Shown piece after piece: positions 1-6,663 of a stretch of DNA of 12,715 nt. Positions within the stretch are counted from its first letter, which is position 1, and the number at the start of each line of letters is the position of its first letter. The DNA comes from Anaerolineales bacterium (lineage in GTDB: Bacteria > Chloroflexota > Anaerolineae > Anaerolineales > UBA4823), in the NCBI GenBank assembly GCA_016932955.1, contig JAFGBV010000016.1, positions 1 through 12,715 on the forward strand, given 5' to 3'. Position numbers and translations under genes: made by a program. The notes beneath the pieces were generated by a model, which ran no database searches, had not been told where the DNA came from, and saw nothing but the letters and a program-made list of their open reading frames with translations.

Positions 1-541
1 CTGGAAAGCCTCGCTGCCAAGCATGGTGCTGCCGAAGAAGAACTGATTACCAAGCCCGAAGAACGCCTCGAAGCTCCACCCGAATGGATCGTGGAAGAAG
101 CAGGCGCCGAAGAGCTCGAAGCAACCCCAACACCTGCCGAGGAGCTGCCCGACTGGCTGTCCGAGATGGCAGAACCCGCGCCTGAAGAAGAGGCTCCTGC
201 TGAACTCGCTGTTAGCCTCCCCGAATGGCCGGCAGAAGAGCCTGCCGCCACCGTCGAAGCCGCGACCGAAGAGCTCGAAGCGGCTCCCACCCCCGCCGAA
301 GAGCTGCCCGACTGGCTGTCCGAGATGGCAGAACCTGCACCTCCAGTCGAACTACCCGCAGATGAAGCCCCAACCCCGGTCGCCGCCCCTCCCCCCACCG
401 CACCTGACCTGGGTGATGAAGATGCCGCCCTCGCCTGGCTGGAAAGCCTCGCTGCCAAGCATGGCGCTGCCGAAGAAGAACTGATTACCAAGCCCGAAGA
501 ACGCCTCGAAGCTCCACCCGAATGGGTCGTGGAAGAAGCAG
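1..541 (+). repeat. Long direct repeat inside the repeat protein, 103 nt, period 438 nt
   Basis: Bases 1-103 recur at 439-541 with only two differences (27 T/C and 88 A/G). The copies encode LESLAAKHGAAEEELITKPE and the following EWIVEEA or EWVVEEA segment. The period of 438 nt is 146 codons, so the frame is kept. The window starts inside the first copy, so more copies may lie upstream. The near identity at the DNA level indicates recent duplication or gene conversion. Confidence 0.9.
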
Positions 542-1518
542 AAGCCCCACCCCTGCCTGCTGGTGCTGAAGATCTCCCCGAATGGCTGGCGGAAGTTCCT
601 GCCGCCGTCGAAACTGCACCTGAAGAGCTCGAAGCAGCCCCAACACCTGCCGAGGAGCTGCCCGACTGGCTGTCCGAGATGGCGGAACCCCCACCCGAAA
701 AAGAAGAGGCTCCTGCCGAACCCGTTGCTGGTCTCTCTGAACGGCTGGCAGAAGAGCCCGCCACCGTCGAAGCCGCGACCGAAGAGCTCGAAGCTGCCCC
801 CACCCCTGCCGAGGAGCTGCCCGATTGGTCGGCAGAAACATCTATTGAGCCAGAAGCCAGGCCAGAAGAAGGGATACCAGACTGGATGAAAGATACAGCC
901 ATCTCCAAAGCTGCGCCGGAAATACCGATTATTGAGGAAATTAGCGAGATTACTGCTCCGGCAGAACCAGAACCGGCTGAAATCCAGCCATCCCCAACGA
1001 TAAGCAGTGAACAGCCCTCCGCCGAGTTGCTGGACATCAACACAGCCTCACTTTCCCAATTGGAAGCATTGCCCGGAATCGGTTTTGTACTTGCCCAGAG
1101 CATCATTGCTTATCGAGATACGTACGGGTTATTTGCTACAGTGGATGATCTGGAAAAAATCTCTGGTATCGGGCCCGGTATCGTCAGTGAGATTCGCCAC
1201 CTTATCGCCAGTAAGGCTCCAGATGAGAAACGTCTACCGAGAACCGCGCCTCTCCCGGCTGATGAGGCAGAAGCCGAATTTGTACTTGCCCGAAGTGCCA
1301 TTACAGAGGGCGATGGCGGTTTAGCGGCGAAACATTACAGCCGCTTGGTCAAGAAAGGCACCCAGCTCGATCAGGTGATCGCCGATCTCCAGGAAGCCCT
1401 GTATCGCTTCCCTGTGGATATCAATATCTGGCAAACTCTGGGCGATGCATATCTGCGTAGCAACAAGTTGAAGGATGCTCTGGAGGCTTACATCAAAGCA
1501 GAGGAACTACTTCGATAA
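1..1518 (+). CDS. Acidic Pro/Ala/Glu repeat protein with C-terminal helix-hairpin-helix and TPR (5' partial)
   Basis: The frame is open from base 1 to the TAA at 1516-1518 (505 residues visible), so the true start lies upstream of the window; the in-frame GTG at 91 is only an internal codon. Residues 1 to about 330 are low-complexity and strongly acidic, built from repeats. They contain nine short Trp motifs of the type [LIP]P-[DE]-W, for example LPDWLSEMAEP three times, LPEWLAE, PPEWVVEE and IPDWMKD. Residues 343-404 form a ComEA-like helix-hairpin-helix domain with two hairpins (LPGIGFVLAQSI and ISGIGPGIVSEI), usually a non-specific DNA-binding or protein-packing module. Residues 422-505 look like two or three TPR-type helical pairs ending in WQTLGDAYLRSNKLKDALEAY. 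No signal peptide or membrane segment is visible in this part. A cytosolic scaffold or adaptor is my inference; no function is established. The gene ends 90 nt before ndk. Confidence 0.85.
   Translation: MESLAAKHGAAEEELITKPEERLEAPPEWIVEEAGAEELEATPTPAEELPDWLSEMAEPAPEEEAPAELAVSLPEWPAEEPAATVEAATEELEAAPTPAEELPDWLSEMAEPAPPVELPADEAPTPVAAPPPTAPDLGDEDAALAWLESLAAKHGAAEEELITKPEERLEAPPEWVVEEAEAPPLPAGAEDLPEWLAEVPAAVETAPEELEAAPTPAEELPDWLSEMAEPPPEKEEAPAEPVAGLSERLAEEPATVEAATEELEAAPTPAEELPDWSAETSIEPEARPEEGIPDWMKDTAISKAAPEIPIIEEISEITAPAEPEPAEIQPSPTISSEQPSAELLDINTASLSQLEALPGIGFVLAQSIIAYRDTYGLFATVDDLEKISGIGPGIVSEIRHLIASKAPDEKRLPRTAPLPADEAEAEFVLARSAITEGDGGLAAKHYSRLVKKGTQLDQVIADLQEALYRFPVDINIWQTLGDAYLRSNKLKDALEAYIKAEELLR
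109..834 (+). repeat. Four copies of an EELEA-PTPAEELPDW coding repeat
   Basis: Copies start at 109, 268, 622 and 781. The spacings are 159, 354 and 159 nt, so a 53-codon two-copy block has itself been duplicated at a distance of 513 nt. Each copy encodes EELEA[AT]PTPAEELPDW, and the first three continue LSEMAEP. In the second block the linker motif SLPEWPAEE has become GLSERLAEE, losing its Trp by a TGG to CGG change. The second block also follows 25 extra codons (after the EEAE at about 540) that are absent before the first. Confidence 0.85.
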
Positions 1519-1540
1519 GCAATAACAGGCGATAATCTAG

Positions 1541-1574
1541 GCAACGTGAAACGCGTCAATCCGTTTCACGTTGC
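1541..1574 (+). repeat. Perfect 13-bp inverted repeat (hairpin) upstream of ndk
   Basis: Left arm GCAACGTGAAACG (1541-1553) and right arm CGTTTCACGTTGC (1562-1574) are perfectly complementary around an 8-nt loop. No T-run follows directly (the first is at 1588-1591), so it is a poor intrinsic terminator. A GATAAT hexamer at 1531-1536 could be a -10 box without a good -35, which would put the hairpin at the 5' end of an ndk mRNA as a stabiliser. It could equally be a dispersed palindromic element or an operator. Confidence 0.7.
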
Positions 1575-1608
1575 GCGTAATGACACATTTTGGAGGCTAA
1601 TAAAAAAA

Positions 1609-2061
1609 ATGGAAAAGACTCTCGTGTTGGTAAAACCCGATGGGGTACAGCGTGGTCTAATCGGAGAAGTCATCGCTCGTTTGGAACATCGGGGCTTGCG
1701 CTTGGTTGGGGCAAAATTTATTGCCGTTAGCCAGCAATTGGCAGAAACGCACTATGCGATTCATAAAGACAAACCTTTTTATGATGGACTGATCCGTTAC
1801 ATCACATCTGCGCCAGTTATGGTCATGGCATGGGAAGGACCCAATGCCATAACAGCCGTCCGCCAGACCATGGGTGCCACTCGCCCCACAGAGGCTGCCC
1901 CTGGCTCGATCCGCCACGACTTTGCCCTGCAAGTGGGCCGCAACCTCACGCACGCATCCGACTCAGTAGAAAATGGTGAGAAAGAAGTAGCCCTCTGGTT
2001 CCGTCCCGAAGAATTGGTTTCCTGGGCGCGCGAAGTCGACACCTGGATTTTCGAAGACTAA
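1609..2061 (+). CDS. ndk: Nucleoside-diphosphate kinase
   Basis: Cytosolic enzyme that transfers the gamma phosphate of ATP to NDPs through a phosphohistidine, balancing NTP and dNTP pools. The 150-residue length is typical for the family. Visible family features are the N-terminal TLVLVKPDGVQRGLIGE (K9 contacts phosphate), the ATRPTEAAPGSIR segment around residues 90-102, and the active-site signature NLTHASDS with catalytic His115. The ATG at 1609 was chosen because MEKTLVLVKPDG is the normal family N-terminus and GGAGG at 1592-1596 supplies a ribosome binding site, although the 12-nt spacing is somewhat long. An upstream in-frame GTG at 1546 would force translation through the hairpin and adds non-family residues. 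A strong intrinsic terminator follows, so the gene is probably monocistronic or the end of an operon. Confidence 0.97.
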   Translation: MEKTLVLVKPDGVQRGLIGEVIARLEHRGLRLVGAKFIAVSQQLAETHYAIHKDKPFYDGLIRYITSAPVMVMAWEGPNAITAVRQTMGATRPTEAAPGSIRHDFALQVGRNLTHASDSVENGEKEVALWFRPEELVSWAREVDTWIFED

Positions 2062-2085
2062 TTCATTTCATCCGACGCTAATTTC

Positions 2086-2109
2086 AAGCCCTGCGATTGC
2101 AGGGCTTTT
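2086..2109 (+). terminator. Rho-independent terminator of ndk
   Basis: AAGCCCTGC (2086-2094), a GATT loop and GCAGGGCTT (2099-2107) form a 9-bp GC-rich stem followed by a short T-run (2106-2109). It lies 25 nt after the ndk stop. The T-run is short, but stem strength and position fit an intrinsic terminator. Confidence 0.8.
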
Positions 2110-2123
2110 GCATTGCGCATATC

Positions 2124-2132
2124 TGTTATAAT
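2124..2132 (+). promoter_or_regulatory. Extended -10 promoter for the radical SAM/DUF2344 operon
   Basis: TGTTATAAT at 2124-2132 is a consensus -10 (TATAAT, 2127-2132) with an upstream TG, as in extended -10 promoters. No good -35 is seen at 17 nt; TTGCAT at 2108-2113 is too close. It directly follows the ndk terminator and lies 20 nt before the start codon. The gene also has an AAAGGTGA ribosome binding site at 2142-2149. Confidence 0.55.
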
Positions 2133-2152
2133 CGGACATTCAAAGGTGAATT

Positions 2153-4093
2153 ATGAGCTTAATGGTATTATCCCCTGCCGAGATTGACCGGCGGCTGGCA
2201 AGAATTTTACCCACTGTGCAAAAACCTGGTCGCTACACCGGCGGGGAGCTGAATCAGGTCATAAAGGATTGGCAGGCCACCGAGATGCATGTTGCTCTGG
2301 TGTTTCCCGATATTTACGATATTGGTATGTCGAACCTTGGCCTGGCGATCTTGTACGAACTCATCAATCAGCGCTCCGAAGCGCTTGCAGAGCGATCTTA
2401 TATTCCCTGGCTTGACATGGAAGCAGCAATGCGCCAGGCGCAAGTCCCGCTTTACTCGCTGGAAAGCCATCATCCACTCTCGGCATTTGACATTATTGGT
2501 TTCTCCCTCCCCTACGAGACTCTATATACCAACTGCATAAACGCGCTCGACCTGGCAGGAATTCCGCTTTTCTCTGCTCAACGCAGCCCCAACGATCCGC
2601 TGGTTATTGCTGGTGGGCATGCCACCTTTAATCCTGAGCCAATGCATGCCTTCATTGATGCATTCGTGATTGGTGAGGGTGAGGAAGTGATCCAGGATAT
2701 CCTGGACACTTACCAGGTATGGAAAGGCTCTGGTACTGGGCGCCTGGCTCTACTGGAGCGTCTGGCATCTATCGAGGGTGTATACATCCCATCTTTTTAC
2801 AACGTTCTTTACCACCCCGATGGCAGGGTGGCGCAGATCAACCCCCTTCATGATAAAGCAGCAATGCCCGTTCATAAACGTATTGTCGCCAAGCTTACAC
2901 CAGCGCCTACCCATTTCATAGTCCCTTATATCGACACCGTCCACCAACGCGTCCCAGTTGAGATCATGCGTGGCTGCACTCGCGGCTGCCGTTTCTGCCA
3001 TGCGGGCATGGTCACGCGCCCCGTGCGCGAGCGCAGTGTGGAGGAAATATTAGAAGCGATTACCGCTGCTTTAAAGAACACCGGATTCGAAGAAATTGGT
3101 CTATTGTCACTTTCATCATCCGACTATACGCACATCCTCGAACTTGTAAAGGCTGTTAGCGAGCGTTTTGCTGGCGAACACTTATCCATTTCCTTGCCCT
3201 CATTACGAATAGAGACCTTCTCGATTGAGCTGATGGAAGCATTGCAAGGCGCTCGGCGGGGCGGGTTTACCCTCGCTCCGGAGGCCGCCAGCGAACGTAT
3301 GCGGGAGATAATCAACAAACCCATCAGCACTACCCAGTTGCTGGACACTGCCCGAGAGATTTATCGCCGAGGCTACACCACCATCAAACTGTATTTCATG
3401 ATCGGCCACCCCTCAGAAACTCTGGATGATGTAAAGGCAATTGCTGACTTATGCCACAGCGTCCTTGCCGAAGGTCGCAAGGTGATTGGGCGTCGTGCCC
3501 GGCTCAATGCAGGTGTGAGCACCTTTATTCCCAAACCTCACACTCCTTTCCAATGGGTACCGTGTGATGCGTCTGAACAGATTCGTGCCAAACAAGACCT
3601 GCTCAAACATGCTTTACGTGATCGCGATATCAAGCTTGCCTGGACAACCCCCGAAGAAACCCTCCTGGAAGCCTGGCTTTCCCGCGGCGACAGGCGCCTG
3701 GCTGATGTTATCTACCGAGCCTGGCAAAAAGGCGCTCGGTTTGATGCCTGGCAAGATCAGTTCAACCCCAAATCCTGGCAAGAAGCCTTTGCCGAAGCCG
3801 GGCTTGATCCAGCCTTCTATACACATCGCCACCGTCCGCTAGATGAGGTTTTTCCCTGGGAGCATATCAGCAGTGGCGTGCGCAAGAAATTCCTTGCTCA
3901 AGATTACCAATGGAGCCTGCACGGCCAAACCCGCCAAGATTGCCGTGAACACTGTTATGCCTGTGGTATCTTGCCCGTTTATGCAGACCTGCGCCGCGAG
4001 AATCCTGGCGAAACCTGGAAGTGCCCAGAGGTCAGACCACGCCACAAGCGCGACCTGACAGTTGCAGCACAAACACAGGAAGCACAGTCGTGA
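2153..4093 (+). CDS. B12-binding-type radical SAM protein (TIGR03960-like)
   Basis: A 646-residue radical SAM protein of the uncharacterised family usually found fused or adjacent to DUF2344. Residues 45-190 resemble a B12-binding Rossmann fold (VALVFPDIYDIGMSNLGLAI, VIAGGHATFNPEPM, VIGEGEEV). The DxHxxG motif that supplies the lower axial His is absent; the matching stretch reads DIGMSNLG. The radical SAM core starts with EIMRGCTRGCRFCHAG, where Cys275, Cys279 and Cys282 form the CxxxCxxC site for the [4Fe-4S] cluster. It continues with LSLSSSDYT, TLAPEAASERMR and KLYFMIGHPSET. The C-terminal DCREHCYACGI (Cys597, 601, 604) could bind a metal or a second cluster. The start is ATG 2153 with a good ribosome binding site. 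The GTGA overlap with the next gene implies translational coupling. Substrate unknown; RNA or protein modification is only a guess. Confidence 0.9.
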   Translation: MSLMVLSPAEIDRRLARILPTVQKPGRYTGGELNQVIKDWQATEMHVALVFPDIYDIGMSNLGLAILYELINQRSEALAERSYIPWLDMEAAMRQAQVPLYSLESHHPLSAFDIIGFSLPYETLYTNCINALDLAGIPLFSAQRSPNDPLVIAGGHATFNPEPMHAFIDAFVIGEGEEVIQDILDTYQVWKGSGTGRLALLERLASIEGVYIPSFYNVLYHPDGRVAQINPLHDKAAMPVHKRIVAKLTPAPTHFIVPYIDTVHQRVPVEIMRGCTRGCRFCHAGMVTRPVRERSVEEILEAITAALKNTGFEEIGLLSLSSSDYTHILELVKAVSERFAGEHLSISLPSLRIETFSIELMEALQGARRGGFTLAPEAASERMREIINKPISTTQLLDTAREIYRRGYTTIKLYFMIGHPSETLDDVKAIADLCHSVLAEGRKVIGRRARLNAGVSTFIPKPHTPFQWVPCDASEQIRAKQDLLKHALRDRDIKLAWTTPEETLLEAWLSRGDRRLADVIYRAWQKGARFDAWQDQFNPKSWQEAFAEAGLDPAFYTHRHRPLDEVFPWEHISSGVRKKFLAQDYQWSLHGQTRQDCREHCYACGILPVYADLRRENPGETWKCPEVRPRHKRDLTVAAQTQEAQS

Positions 4094-4716
4094 TCCGTAT
4101 CCGCATTACATTCAGTAAGACAGAGGCTATGCGGTATACAGGTCACCTTGATCTCCACCGCACCTGGGAGCGTACAATTCGCAGGGCTGGTTTACCGCTT
4201 GCTTATTCCCAGGGTTTTCATCCCCAACCGCGTTTGAATCTGGCTGCTGCACTTCCCCTGGGTTTTACCAGCGCCTGCGAATTGTTGGATGTATGGCTGG
4301 AAGCCGATATCTCAACCAACCAAATCAACCAAGCGCTGAATTCCTCCCTCCCGCCAGGCCTGCAGATACATCAGATTCTCTCTGTCGATCCTCACCTCCC
4401 CGCTCTGCAAACCCAGGTGCAATCAGCCGAGTATCTGGCTACACTGCTCGACTCACCCGATAACCTGAGTAATCTGCTGGATGTTTTTTGGCTCAGCTCA
4501 AGCATTCTCCGTGTGCGGCGCGGCAAGGAATATGATCTCCGCCCCTTAGTGGAATCCCTGCAAAGGTTGCCCGATGATGAAAATGGTTACCCGCGCTTGC
4601 AAATGCGGTTAGCGGCTCGTCATAGCGCGACCGGACGCCCCGAGGAGGTGCTGGATGCGTTGGGACTTTCACCACACAACGCTCGCGTGCATCGCACCGC
4701 CCTGCTCTTATCCTGA
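4090..4716 (+). CDS. DUF2344 (TIGR03936) radical SAM-linked protein
   Basis: A 208-residue protein with the DUF2344 hallmarks: RITFSKTEAMRYTGHLDL (residues 5-22), a following RAGLPLAYSQGFHPQPRLN segment (32-50) and ALPLGFTSACELLDV (54-68). In other bacteria this domain is fused to, or encoded next to, the radical SAM family found directly upstream here, so the two proteins probably act together. The reaction is unknown. I chose GTG 4090 because it gives the exact family N-terminus, overlaps the upstream stop as GTGA, and follows AGGAAG at 4077-4082 with 7-nt spacing. A longer reading from ATG 4021 would overlap the upstream gene by 73 nt and add non-family residues. No terminator is evident after the stop. 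Confidence 0.9.
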   Translation: MIRIRITFSKTEAMRYTGHLDLHRTWERTIRRAGLPLAYSQGFHPQPRLNLAAALPLGFTSACELLDVWLEADISTNQINQALNSSLPPGLQIHQILSVDPHLPALQTQVQSAEYLATLLDSPDNLSNLLDVFWLSSSILRVRRGKEYDLRPLVESLQRLPDDENGYPRLQMRLAARHSATGRPEEVLDALGLSPHNARVHRTALLLS

Positions 4717-4721
4717 AGTGC

Positions 4722-4750
4722 TTGTAGCAATATCACTCTTGTGCTAAACT
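4722..4750 (+). promoter_or_regulatory. Predicted sigma-70-type promoter of the PrsW-like gene
   Basis: TTGTAG (4722-4727) and TAAACT (4745-4750) are separated by 17 nt, and a TG at 4742-4743 makes an extended -10. The start codon follows 38 nt downstream, leaving room for a short leader with a GGGGTG ribosome-binding-like site (4778-4783). Confidence 0.5.
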
Positions 4751-4788
4751 TTTGATGACCATCTCTTCATAAATACCGGGGTGTTTCT

Positions 4789-5793
4789 ATGGAAGATCTG
4801 CTGGCAATATTGGCATCACTGTTTTTTGGCTTCGTGCCGATGTTTTTCTTCGCCTGGTTGGTTTATTGGACCGACCGTTACGAAAAAGAGCCGAAACTTC
4901 TCCTGGGCGCTGTTTTCCTCTGGGGTGCGATCGTTGCTGCAGGAGGTGCTTTTATTGTCAACACAATCCTGGGCCTCGGCGTTTATATGTTCACCGAGAA
5001 TGAGCTTATCACGGATATAACCACTGGCTCTCTCATCGCCCCTCTGGTCGAAGAGAGCCTGAAAGGGTTTGCCGTGCTGGTAGTGTTCTTAGTTTTCCGG
5101 CGCGAATTCGACTCGATTCTGGATGGCATCGTTTATGGTGCTATTGCTGCTCTGGGGTTTGCCGCCACAGAGAATGCGTATTATATTTTCACCTATGGCT
5201 ATATGGAAGGTGGTTTCGGTGGAATTTTCTTCCTCGTTTTTGTCCGTGTCATCCTGGTCGGGTGGCAGCATCCTTTTTATACAGCCTTCACAGGCATCGG
5301 CTTTGCGGTAGCTCGCCTGAACCGATCCTGGTTTGTTAAGATCGTTGCGCCACTAATTGGCTTTGTGCTCTCAATGCTTACCCATTCTTTCCACAACTTG
5401 CTTGCCAGCCTGCTGCAAGGATTGGGCGGTTTAGCCCTGGGAACTTTTCTAGATTGGTCTGGGTGGCTGGTCATGTTTATCTTTGTGCTTTGGGCTGTCT
5501 ACCGAGATCAACGTACGATCGTCAATCAGTTGCGAGAAGAAGTGGCATTGGGTATCATCAAGCCCGCACACTTTAAGACCGCTTCATCGGCATGGAGACA
5601 AAGTATCGCTCGTACAGGGGCACTATTTAACGGACGCTATCGCAACACCGCCCGCTTCTACCAGCTCATCGCTGAGTTAGCCCATAAAAAACAGCAGCGT
5701 CTCACCCTGGGAGAAGAAGGAGGTAACACAGTCATCATAGATCGTTTGCGCGCTGAGCTTGCCCGCCTGGCGCCTTTTGTTGAAATCTATTAA
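4789..5793 (+). CDS. PrsW-family intramembrane metalloprotease
   Basis: A 334-residue polytopic membrane protein with about eight hydrophobic segments between residues 4 and 237, followed by a charged tail of about 95 residues, probably cytoplasmic. The conserved PrsW motifs are present: EESLKG (Glu88, Glu89, Lys92), ATENAYY (Glu128, Asn129), GWQHPFYTAF (His161) and LTHSFHNLL (His199, His202). These acidic and His residues are the likely zinc and catalytic site inside the membrane. Bacillus PrsW performs site-1 cleavage of an anti-sigma factor, but many homologues have other or unknown substrates. No anti-sigma or sigma gene is nearby, so the substrate cannot be inferred. ATG 4789 was chosen for the short hydrophobic N-terminus and GGGGTG just upstream. 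The tRNA promoter overlaps the 3' end of this gene. Confidence 0.88.
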   Translation: MEDLLAILASLFFGFVPMFFFAWLVYWTDRYEKEPKLLLGAVFLWGAIVAAGGAFIVNTILGLGVYMFTENELITDITTGSLIAPLVEESLKGFAVLVVFLVFRREFDSILDGIVYGAIAALGFAATENAYYIFTYGYMEGGFGGIFFLVFVRVILVGWQHPFYTAFTGIGFAVARLNRSWFVKIVAPLIGFVLSMLTHSFHNLLASLLQGLGGLALGTFLDWSGWLVMFIFVLWAVYRDQRTIVNQLREEVALGIIKPAHFKTASSAWRQSIARTGALFNGRYRNTARFYQLIAELAHKKQQRLTLGEEGGNTVIIDRLRAELARLAPFVEIY

Positions 5794-5805
5794 GCATGGT
5801 AAAAT
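5777..5805 (+). promoter_or_regulatory. Promoter of the first tRNA-Arg
   Basis: TTGTTG (5777-5782), a 17-nt spacer and TAAAAT (5800-5805) with TG at 5797-5798 (extended -10). The -35 lies inside the end of the PrsW-like gene. Transcription would start around 5812, about 25 nt before the mature tRNA. Confidence 0.55.
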
Positions 5806-5836
5806 TCACCCGCTCGGTTCCCAGCGATCGGCCCTT

Positions 5837-5908
5837 GCCCCTGTAGCTCAGTGGATAGAGCGTTGGCCTCCGGAGCCAAAAACGGCAGTTCGAGCCTGCC
5901 CAGGGGTA
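5837..5908 (+). tRNA. tRNA-Arg (anticodon CCG), copy 1
   Basis: A complete cloverleaf can be drawn. The acceptor is GCCCCTG/CAGGGGT with a G1-U72 wobble at its end. The D arm is GCTC/GAGC with loop AGTGGATA, including the A20 that is important for ArgRS. The anticodon stem is TTGGC/GCCAA with loop CTCCGGA (anticodon CCG at 5870-5872, reading CGG). The T arm is GGCAG/CTGCC with loop TTCGAGC. The discriminator is A5908 and CCA is not encoded. The next gene starts only 16 nt later. Confidence 0.95.
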
Positions 5909-5910
5909 TC

Positions 5911-5916
5911 TATAGT
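5911..5916 (+). promoter_or_regulatory. Possible -10 box for a leaderless DUF1638 transcript
   Basis: TATAGT at 5911-5916 lies 8 nt before the DUF1638 ATG, and TTCGAG in the tRNA T-loop (5889-5894) sits 16 nt upstream as a weak -35. Transcription would then start at or next to the ATG. The T5 run at 5916-5920 might instead be a weak stop for the tRNA transcript. Speculative. Confidence 0.3.
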
Positions 5917-5924
5917 TTTTCATA

Positions 5925-6614
5925 ATGAACAATACACCCATTATCGTCATCGCTTGCCGCGTCTTCCAAAACTGGTTGGAGAATATTTTGCCCGTTGACA
6001 TGGTCAGCGAAATCACTTTTTTTGATTACGCCCTCCACCAGGTCCCCCAAAATTTACGCCAGACCATCCAATCTGCCATCGATAGCATTGAGCAGCCAAG
6101 CCTGATCATCCTTGGATACGGCCTGTGTGGTAATGGTCTCCACGAGATCAATTCCGGAAAACACACCCTTCTCATCCCCCGCACAGACGATTGTATCGCC
6201 ATTATTCTGGGGTCCTATCAATCTTACCGCCGCGAATTCGCTAAAGAGCCAGCCACATACTACCTCTCCAAAGGCTGGTTGGAAGGGGGGAGTACTCCTT
6301 TAGGTGAATATCATGAATATGTGAGAAAATACGGCGCACAAAAAGCGGAATGGCTGATGGATTATCAATATCGCAATTACAAACGTCTGGTACTCATCGC
6401 CCAAAACTCACAAGACTTAGAAGAACAACGCCCAGCCGCCTTGGAAGTTGCGGAATATTGCCAACGATGGGGACTTCGATATGACGAGATTATAGGCGCA
6501 GACAGCATGTTGCGCCAATTATTTGAGATTGCTGCGGGTTCTGCCCAAATTGGAGACGATTTCTTGTTAGTGCCGCCCGGAAGCACCCTGACCCAAAACC
6601 ATTTTATTCGCTGA
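5925..6614 (+). CDS. DUF1638 family protein
   Basis: A 229-residue soluble protein recognised as DUF1638 from IIVIACRVF (Cys11), LIILGYGLCGNGLHE (Cys68, His73), LIPRTDDCIAIILGS (Cys90) and TYYLSKGW. The three conserved-looking Cys residues, each at the end of a predicted beta strand, could form a metal site; this is inference. In methanogens and anaerobic bacteria DUF1638 genes are frequently beside corrinoid-dependent methyltransferases, and here a pterin-binding methyltransferase follows after 49 nt. Biochemical role unknown. The ATG at 5925 sits 16 nt behind a tRNA and has no Shine-Dalgarno sequence. The message is therefore either leaderless or released from a tRNA-mRNA precursor. Confidence 0.85.
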   Translation: MNNTPIIVIACRVFQNWLENILPVDMVSEITFFDYALHQVPQNLRQTIQSAIDSIEQPSLIILGYGLCGNGLHEINSGKHTLLIPRTDDCIAIILGSYQSYRREFAKEPATYYLSKGWLEGGSTPLGEYHEYVRKYGAQKAEWLMDYQYRNYKRLVLIAQNSQDLEEQRPAALEVAEYCQRWGLRYDEIIGADSMLRQLFEIAAGSAQIGDDFLLVPPGSTLTQNHFIR

Positions 6615-6663
6615 CCTGATGATGTGAAGTATATATGGAATACACAACACTCTATAACACGCT

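Noticed and set aside
91..93. GTG as start of the repeat protein
   Set aside because: The frame is open to base 1 and the upstream residues match the second repeat copy, so the gene begins before the window.
212..841. Arg/Leu-rich minus-strand open frames opposite the repeat region (212-403 and 485-841)
   Set aside because: They are shadows of the GC-rich Ala/Glu/Pro codons of the repeat protein and repeat only because it repeats.
1546..1608. N-terminal extension of ndk from GTG 1546
   Set aside because: It would encode the hairpin, has no ribosome binding site and adds residues absent from the family.
4021..4089. Upstream ATG start for the DUF2344 gene
   Set aside because: It overlaps the radical SAM gene by 73 nt; the GTG at 4090 has a ribosome binding site and gives the family N-terminus.
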